Position numbers and translations under genes: made by a program
In this document: positions 57,082 through 64,000 of the stretch, in pieces
Layout: each line of letters starts with the position of its first letter
Numbering within the stretch: position 1 is the stretch's first letter
DNA from: Todiramphus chloris collaris
Lineage: Eukaryota > Chordata > Aves > Coraciiformes > Alcedinidae
DNA: 64,000 nucleotides
Assembly (NCBI GenBank): GCA_025345505.1
Contig: JANVCC010000014.1
Coordinates: 1,540,595-1,604,594 of the forward strand
Direction of reading: 5' to 3'
Notes under the pieces: model-generated
Told to the model about the DNA's origin: nothing
Database searches by the model: none
Seen by the model: the letters and a program-made list of their open reading frames with translations, nothing else

Positions 57082-58012
57082 AGATGGTGGAAGAAAAGGC
57101 CTTTCACTTGATTTTGTAGCAAAAACTGCTTGCTCTTCCTCTTGAGTCATCTGTGGGTCAACAGAAACTTTCTGAGTGAAACTGTCTTGGAAGGACTGTT
57201 GGGAAGATCGGCACTGGGATATTCCTTCTGAGCTGTGCAACAGCAGCGAAACAATTACAGCAGCAGGATCAAACCAGGCATCCTGCTCTTTTATGCTGGC
57301 AGACAAGAGTTTCGTGCTATTGTGCTCAATCTTGGAAAAAACAATGTATTTCTGCACTACTTGAGAGGACAAAAGATATTCTAATTATTTAATGCTGGTT
57401 CTCTTTGTACGAGGCATCTGACTTGTAGCCTCCATCCCCTTGAATGACTCTGATTTCACTGCTAGCACAGACGTGTGCATTACACACCATCACCGTGAAT
57501 CCGCACTCCTGACCAGCAGATTTCATATTTACTGCCAAAAGATTCAGAAACGTCCATCTGGTGAATTCAGCAACATGGGCTGAATAAAAATAAGTTGAAC
57601 TCAAATCAGAAACCCTTTGGTTCCCTGTCTGTCATTCAGAAGTTCCTGGGTTTTGCCAAACGAGTGCCATCCGCCAAGTCAAAGCTGAGCCACCCATGGC
57701 AGCAAATCCCCCTCACCCCCAGAAACTTTCAACAAACTTTGTAGCTTCCTTCTCCCTTTATTCCTGCAGGGATAATCAAAACCTTGAGGTTTTCACTGTT
57801 TTCCCTTTTAACTTCCAGCAGTTAGTGTTTACACTTGCAGAAGATGATGAGATCTTCATGTTTTCAAAACACAAAACAAGAGGTTAGAAGCTTTCTGACT
57901 ATGGAAAGGTTTGGAAACAGCTTTCCAACACAAGTAGTTAATTCTGTTAAAAGGATGTTAAATAAATTACATAAAGACAATGCCAATGATTCCTATTCAT
58001 ATATAGAATAAT

Positions 58013-58432
58013 GGAATCATAGAATGGTTTGGGTTAGGAGGGACCTTTCAAGCTCATCCAGTCCAACCCCCCTGCAGGGAGCAGGGACATCTGCAGCTAG
58101 AGCAGGTTGCTCAGAGCCCCAGCCAACCTCACCTGGAATGTTTCCAGGGATGGGGCATCAACCACCTCTCTGGGCAACCTGGGACAAGGGTCTCACCACC
58201 CTCAGCATCAGTATTTTCTTCATTTTCTCTAGTCTAAATCTCTCTCTTTTAGTTTAAAACCATCACCCCTTGTCCTGTCACAACAGGCCCTGCTAAAAAG
58301 TCTGTCCCCATCTTTCTGACAGACACCTTGAAGTACTGAAAGGCCACAACAAAGCCTCCACAGAGCCTTCTCTTCTCCAGTCTGAACAACCCCAACTCTC
58401 TCAGCCTGGCCTCACAGCAAAGGGATTCCAGA
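58013..58432 (-). mobile_element. CR1 LINE, 5'-truncated
   Basis: Second subfamily, antisense, starting GGAATCATAGAATGGTTTGG. Confidence 0.93.
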
Positions 58433-58986
58433 CCTCATATATATATAAAGCTATAAAGCCTTGCACTGGTGCATCAGGGTGTATTTGGAAACAAGAAATT
58501 AAAACTCAGAACATTTTGGCCACAACTCTGTAACTTTTTTCATAAGTGGAGGAATCACTAAGGTTGGAGCTGTAAGAAGATTGTGAGGTGTCACATACCA
58601 GTAGGACAACATGTGGCATCAACAACCTACTTCTCCTACCCTGTTGCAGGTATCTGTGGCCACAGCAAAACAGAGATGGAAACTGAGTCTAGCTAAGACT
58701 TAAAAAAAACATGCGATCTTCAAAAAGAGTTTTTACACCCCAAAGCAGCTCCTGAACCACAACTGTCTCCAGACTAGTCCTCACGCACAGCCAAATGGGA
58801 CAAAAATAGATTTAATCTAGTTCTGAGCCTGGAGCTTCAGCCGGAGCAGGAGATGACACTAGAAAAAGATGAACGTGGTTGACATCTACTAACATACTGT
58901 CATATCTCCCTTACTTGCTACATTCAAAACAGACTGGTAACAATAACTTCAATTATTTCTCTGAGATGAGTCTTCCAAACAGATTT

Positions 58987-59297
58987 TCATAGAATCACAA
59001 AATGGTTTGGGTTGGAAGGGACCTTTGAAGATTATGTAGTCCATCCCCTCTGCCATGGGCAGCGACATTTAGTGGCAGATTTGGGGGTGTTATGTTTATA
59101 GTTGGACTCTTATGATCTTAAAGGCTTCCTCCAACCTAAATGATCCCACAATTCCATGATCTTCCACTAGATCAGGTTGTTCAAAGACCTGTTCAATGTG
59201 ACCTTGAACATTTCCAAGGATGTGGCATCCATAACTTCTTTGGTCAACTTGCTCCAGTGTCTTACCAGGCTCATCATAAAGAGTTTCCTCCTTATCA
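58987..59297 (-). mobile_element. CR1 LINE split by a nested CR1
   Basis: Antisense copy in two pieces, 58987-59066 and 59163-59297. Joined, the pieces read continuously with the CR1 consensus (GGGCAGCGACAT / CTTCCACTAGATC). Confidence 0.85.
59067..59162 (+). mobile_element. CR1 LINE 3' fragment nested in another CR1
   Basis: Opposite-strand CR1 3' end (GTTGGACTCTTATGATCTTA to CCCACAATTCCATGAT) inserted into the antisense copy around it. Confidence 0.85.
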
Positions 59298-59798
59298 CAG
59301 AATCACAGGTTTGGGTTGGAAGTAACCTTCAAGATCATCTATTTCCAATGCCACTACAGTGAGCAGGGACATCTTCCACTAAAGCAGGTTGCTAGAGCCC
59401 CATTCAACCTGACCTGGAATGTTCCCAGGGATGAGGCATCCACAAACTCCCCGAGTAGTCCAATCTGTATCTGGATTACATACAATTTAAACTTACTGAG
59501 TTTTAAGCTGTTGCTCCTTGTCCTGTCACTACAGACCTTGGTAAAAGGGCCACAAGAAGGTCTCCCTGAAGCCTTCTCCTCTCCAGGCTGAACAGCCCCA
59601 GCTCTCTCAGCCTGGCCTCCCAGCAGAGGGGTTCCAGCCCTCCCAGCATTGCTGTGGCCTCCTCTGGCCCCGCTCCAACAGGTCCCTGTCTCTCCTGTGC
59701 TGAGGACTCCAGAGCTGGACCCAGCACTGCAGGGGAGGGGGGGGGAGGGGGGGGGCGGGGGGTGGCATCTCCCCAGAGTGGAGCAGAGGGGCAGAACT
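59298..59798 (-). mobile_element. CR1 LINE with G-tract expansion
   Basis: Antisense second-subfamily copy starting CAGAATCACAGGTTTGGGTT, abutting the previous copy. It contains a G-rich expansion at 59732-59766. Confidence 0.9.
59732..59766 (+). repeat. G-rich tract, G-quadruplex candidate
   Basis: At least four runs of four or more Gs separated by single A, C or T bases, where sister CR1 copies have only one GGGGGG run. Confidence 0.8.
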
Positions 59799-61547
59799 GC
59801 CTAATTTTTTTTTGAGTTACATTCCAAACAAAGCAACCTGGCATACCCGGCACTGATCCCAGGGCACCGAAATCACCGCTTTTCCCCCATACCTCTTGTT
59901 CCATTTCTTCATTTTCGAAAGCATGGCTTGGGGGGCTGGGAAAAGGTACACAAAGCCACCAAAGAATGGATCTAGACATGCATTAAAAACAAGGCAGAAA
60001 CCAAAAAAGTTCATCACTTAATGGGAAGAGGGCAGAGAAATAATGGACCCAGTAAAAGCTTCACTGTTCAGAAAAGCGATGCTTTGGTGTTTACCAAAAA
60101 TTAACTGTGATCAGGTACTTTAAGAAACAGGAGCGCAGAAGCAAGAAGTGAATAAAGATGGCACGAAAAGCACAAAGGAAAAGTATTTTGGAAGAACTCT
60201 ATTGAACACTGTTCCTCATCCATACAGGCAGCTAAGAGTGGATGGAAGGCTGCGGGTTCCATGCGATGCACACACAGTAAATAGGTCTTACAATGGGATT
60301 TATACCATCTGTGACTAGTACAGCAGTAGAAATAGATGAAAGGCCATTGAAGCTAAAAGGAATGCATTCAAGAACACAAGAAACTGTAAATGGAAAGACC
60401 TCTCCAGGGACACGGCCAAGAACTGGTCAAAGTCCCTGCATGGTGTGCTGAGAGTCAGACTCAGCAAAGATAGGAGTTGTTCAAGCTATACTGGGTATAA
60501 ATCCAAAAGTATTTTTCCTGATGGTACCAATCCCTGGGAAGAGGCTGCGAATAAAGGAAGATGGAGAGTCTGTCTGGGGATGCGAGATGGAGAGAAGAGG
60601 TGGCTTTAGAAAGCTGGTAAAATCTGCTTTGGTAAGCTCTGAACTGTTTGTGGTTGTCTTCAAGGCTTCCTGGAGCAAAGGGGTTTTCTTTAAGGTCATG
60701 GAGAAGTAAGGGAATGAGAGAGGAAGTAGATCAGCAGGCTTGGTTTCAATATACAAACGGGTACTACAACTAATTGTTAGTTCATTAGAAAACATCTAGA
60801 AGGTAACAGGCAAACAATAAACTAATGCTGACTCTGTAAGAACAACTCACATTAATTCAGTCTCAATTGATGGGATAATTAGGGGATGAGGGAGAAACAA
60901 TTAATTATATGAGTTCATCTCTTGGGGGTGAGAGGGTAATTTACCTGCTGTAGAGATCAAGATACACACAATTTTTCTTTACAGAGAAATTAAAGACTAG
61001 GAGGATGCCACATACCTTTGCATTGCTCATTCAGGAGCTGCCTCCTGTACTGTCCAAAATCTGCTCTGGACAGAAACACATAAGGAAATAAAGCAAGAAA
61101 ATGAGGGTAGGAACCACTGCAAAGGAACTCAAAATCCTGCACTTACGCCTCTGTAAAGAACAGAGGAGAAGAGCTGTCTAGGGAGGTAGGACTGTGGTGT
61201 GAAGCCACTGGAAGAAGGAAGCTCAGTATAAGATGGGAGAAACTGTAAGGAGTGGGGCACGGAGTGATCATGAAGACAAGTTAAGAAATTTTGCTAGATA
61301 TGGTTTAATGACAAAACTATTTTGGCTCACGGAGACTATTTCAGCTCAGCTGTAGCACTTCACAAACACAAAAGTTTGTGTGCTCTCCTGGAGCTGCCAG
61401 AGACTCACATGGAACCCTGAAGAACTGCCAGGTTGGGTACAGAAGGGCTGGTCCCAAGACAGAGGTGAAACTCCAGCAGATACAGGGTCATTCCATGAGG
61501 TTTCTTTCGTGACGATTCCCAGCTCACCCTCTAGTTCCTGTATTAGA

Positions 61548-61781
61548 GAATCATACACTTGTTTAGGTTGGAAGAGAACTTGAAGATCATCAAGTCCAAC
61601 CATTAACCCAGCACTGCCAGGTCACCACTAAATCATGTTCCTCAGCACCACAGCTCCATGGCTTTGAAACCCCTCCAGGGATGGGGACTCCACCACTGCC
61701 CTGGGCAGCCTGGGACAGGCCTTGACAACCCTTTTGTAGAAGAAATTGTTCCTAATGTACAGTCTAAACCTCCCCTGGTAA
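61548..61781 (-). mobile_element. CR1 LINE 3' fragment
   Basis: Third subfamily, antisense, starting AGAATCATACACTTGTTTAG and breaking off at AACCTCCCCTGG. Confidence 0.9.
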
Positions 61782-62217
61782 TATATACCCTGGACATATC
61801 CCTATTTTGCAGGATAGCCCTGTCCTCAGCACCCCAAGTACCAGCATGCCAAAAATATCTTGTCTTTTTAAAGCACATTAAAAAAAGCATTCTTAGAAGT
61901 ACAGTTAGGAAAAAAAAAACCAGAACCCACAACTAGTCTAGGTATAAACACTATTGAGATGGATACACGGCTAGCCTATTTTCTGAGTTAATGATCCACT
62001 GCCATGCCAGGACAGCCTCACCCACTGGATACCAGGGCTTGGACTGGTCCTAAGCACTCTCTTCATTGTCTGTTTGAATCACAATCATAGATGAAAAATA
62101 ATTTAAGTATTGTGGATGACTGCAGATAAGACAGCGAAGGAGCAGCCAGTGGTGCAAGCACTCTGACAGTCTCATGGCACACTTGTTACTGCCCCTGAAG
62201 AGGAGACCTCTAACTTC

Positions 62218-62885
62218 ACAGAATCCCAGCATGGTAGCGGTTGGAAGGAACCCCTGGAGATCATCTTGTCCAAGCCCCTTGCTCCAGCAGGGTCACCCAG
62301 GGTCATGAACAGGCAGGACTGAAATCCCTCCAGAAGGACAATACACAACCATTCTGGGCAGCCTGGGCCAGGCTCTTGCACCCTCACAGCAACTAATTTT
62401 CTCCTCCTGTTCAGATAGCACCTCTCGGGTTCCAGTTTGTGCCCATTGCCCCTTGTCCTGTCACTGGGCACCACTGACAAGAGTCTGGCCCCATCTTCTT
62501 GACCCCCACCCTTTAGCTATTGATCAGCATTGATCAGATCCCCTCTCAGTCTTCTCTTTTCCAGGCTAAAGAGCCCCAGGGCTCTCAGACTCTTCTCGGC
62601 ACAGAGATGCTCCAGTCCCCTCAGCATCTTTGGAGCTTCCACTGGACTCTCTCCAGTAGTTCCTTGTCTCACATAAACTGGGGAGTCCAGCACTAGACAA
62701 AAGACTCCAGGGGTGGCCTCCCTAGGGCAGAGTAGAGGGGGAGGAGAACCTTCCTCAGCCTCCTGGATACACTCTTTTTAATGCACCCCAGGAGACCACT
62801 GGCCTTCTTGGCCACAAGGGCACATTGCTGGCTCATGGGCAATGTGTTGTCCACCAGGACTCCAAGGTCCTTCTCCACCACCTTT
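62218..62885 (-). mobile_element. CR1 LINE, 5'-truncated
   Basis: First subfamily, antisense, from CACAGAATCCCAGCATGG to the CCAAGGTCCTTCTCC block. Confidence 0.93.
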
Positions 62886-64000
62886 CCTGGCCAATCTTAA
62901 ATTTAATGCATCCCATCAAACAGCCACAGAACACCAATGCTGCAACAAGAAGGAAGAAAGAAGTTGTTCTGACTTTTATCAGTTTGACGTTGGGCTGTCA
63001 GTCACTGCTTTTCACATAGCAGGGAAAGATTTCCTTGGGATTCTTTCTAAGCTCGTAGCACTGTGGTCTTGAGAGGAAAAAAAAACCACAACTGGCGACA
63101 GGCCCCAGAACAACCAAAACGACAGGAAATGAAGGAATCCTCATGAAATGCTCCAGAACTAGACTGGTCTGGTCCAGTGAGAAAAGAGGGAAACCACAGC
63201 CAAAAACAGACTGGGAGGAAGGAGGGGGAAGTCATGTTAGAAGTCTTGACAAAAACACCCCGCCTCTCTTAGAAGAGCACCGGTTATTAATTGTTGTGCA
63301 TCGCTACTGGGCAGAAGAGCAACAAAAGAAATCAGCTGCATTTCTAAAAAAAGGAGATTTTGATCAGGTATGAGGCAAAACTTCCCAAGTGTTCAGAGGC
63401 TGAAACAAAGACGGCCATGGGATTCCCTTCAGCTACTGCGTATGAATGGACAACTCGGATGTCCACGAGGAATGGTTTAGGTACACTCGATCCTACCTCG
63501 GTGTAGGAGAGCAGATTTCCCCTGTCCCTCCCAAAAGCAGTCATTTATTTGCTCTCTCACAGACCACTTTCGTGTTAGGAGTTTAAACCTCTTAACAAGC
63601 CCATCTTAACAAGCCCCTTTCCTTAGAAAATGGAATTTCTGCCTCCCTGTTCACGAGGAAACACTTATCCTTCACCAATTTTCCCTGAAGTCGTCTATAA
63701 TCTGGGATGGTAATGTCAGGATGATAAGCAGAACTCTATCAATGCAGGTATCTGATACTAAGATGGGCCTTGTGCCTCCTGTCTGAGAAGACACTGCCAC
63801 AATGTCATCTGCTTGTCCTTTTCTACAAGACCTTTTTCTTTTGTCTTGATTCACAGGGTCTTCCACCTCCCTTGGGAGAAACGTGAATCTAGTTATTTTC
63901 TTACAAATCAGGCTGAGCACCTCATGTGAACATGTTATCTTCTTCTTGGCTAGCTGAATCCTCGAACACACACCCTCAGTCTCCAAGCCTCCCATCTGCT

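Larger units (their letters stand above)
53431..64000 (-). other. RNF169: RNF169 intron 1 (partial)
   Basis: No exon-like or CpG-rich sequence to the window end. CR1 copies lie at 55752-56415, 56620-57081, 58013-58432, 58987-59297 (with a nested copy), 59298-59798, 61548-61781 and 62218-62885. A-rich low-complexity DNA lies at 54985-55065 and a short AT run at 58438-58450. The stretches 53431-54980, 57082-58012, 59799-61547 and 62886-64000 hold nothing I recognise. Confidence 0.75.

Noticed and set aside
1-64000. Retrovirus-like or other capsid-bearing elements, tRNA genes, CRISPR arrays
   Set aside because: No paired long terminal repeats, gag/pol/env-like frames, cloverleaf tRNA or regularly spaced direct repeats were seen. 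The recurring repeats are all CR1 LINE copies or simple repeats.

Overview
This is a bird nuclear-chromosome window holding three genes that are neighbours in vertebrates, in the order SPCS2 (minus strand), XRRA1 (plus strand), RNF169 (minus strand). This is the same local order and relative orientation as I recall for human chromosome 11q13.4. The organism is called avian because CR1 LINE 3' ends are everywhere, with their 8-base ATTCTRTG-type tails, and because the three proteins match vertebrate families residue by residue. CR1 sequence covers about a quarter of the window by my hand count. That is well above the chicken average I know of and fits CR1-rich lineages such as woodpeckers/barbets or hornbills/hoopoes. 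The lineage statement is inference.

Layout. 1-14.6 kb: SPCS2, signal peptidase complex subunit 2, five coding exons, complete (201 aa). Its third intron is a textbook AT-AC minor-spliceosome (U12) intron. 14.0-15.4 kb: a CpG island that acts as the shared head-to-head promoter of SPCS2 and XRRA1, with an NF-Y CCAAT box, a ZNF143-like element, an RFX X-box and short GC repeats. 15.85-32.6 kb: XRRA1, a leucine-rich-repeat protein, 16 coding exons, complete open frame (700 aa), poly(A) signal at 32.6 kb. 32.6-39.66 kb: a short intergenic stretch, then probably a long 3' untranslated region of RNF169. 39.66-53.4 kb: RNF169 coding exons 2 to 6, carrying the MIU2 and LRM2 ubiquitin-nucleosome reader at the C terminus. 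53.4-64 kb: part of RNF169 intron 1; the RING-encoding exon 1 is not in the window.

The rest is introns filled with more than 30 truncated CR1 copies of several 3' subfamilies, in both orientations. They include a nested insertion, a copy with a fold-back inversion at its 5' end, a copy lacking its 3' end, and a copy with a G-tract expansion.

The genes do not form a pathway. SPCS2 acts in ER signal-peptide removal, RNF169 in reading ubiquitinated H2A at DNA breaks, and XRRA1 is a poorly understood LRR protein linked by name to radiation response. I see no previously undescribed gene system, no retrovirus-like element, no RNA gene and no CRISPR array. The best signals for a second look are the AT-AC intron, the promoter architecture and the CR1 structures.
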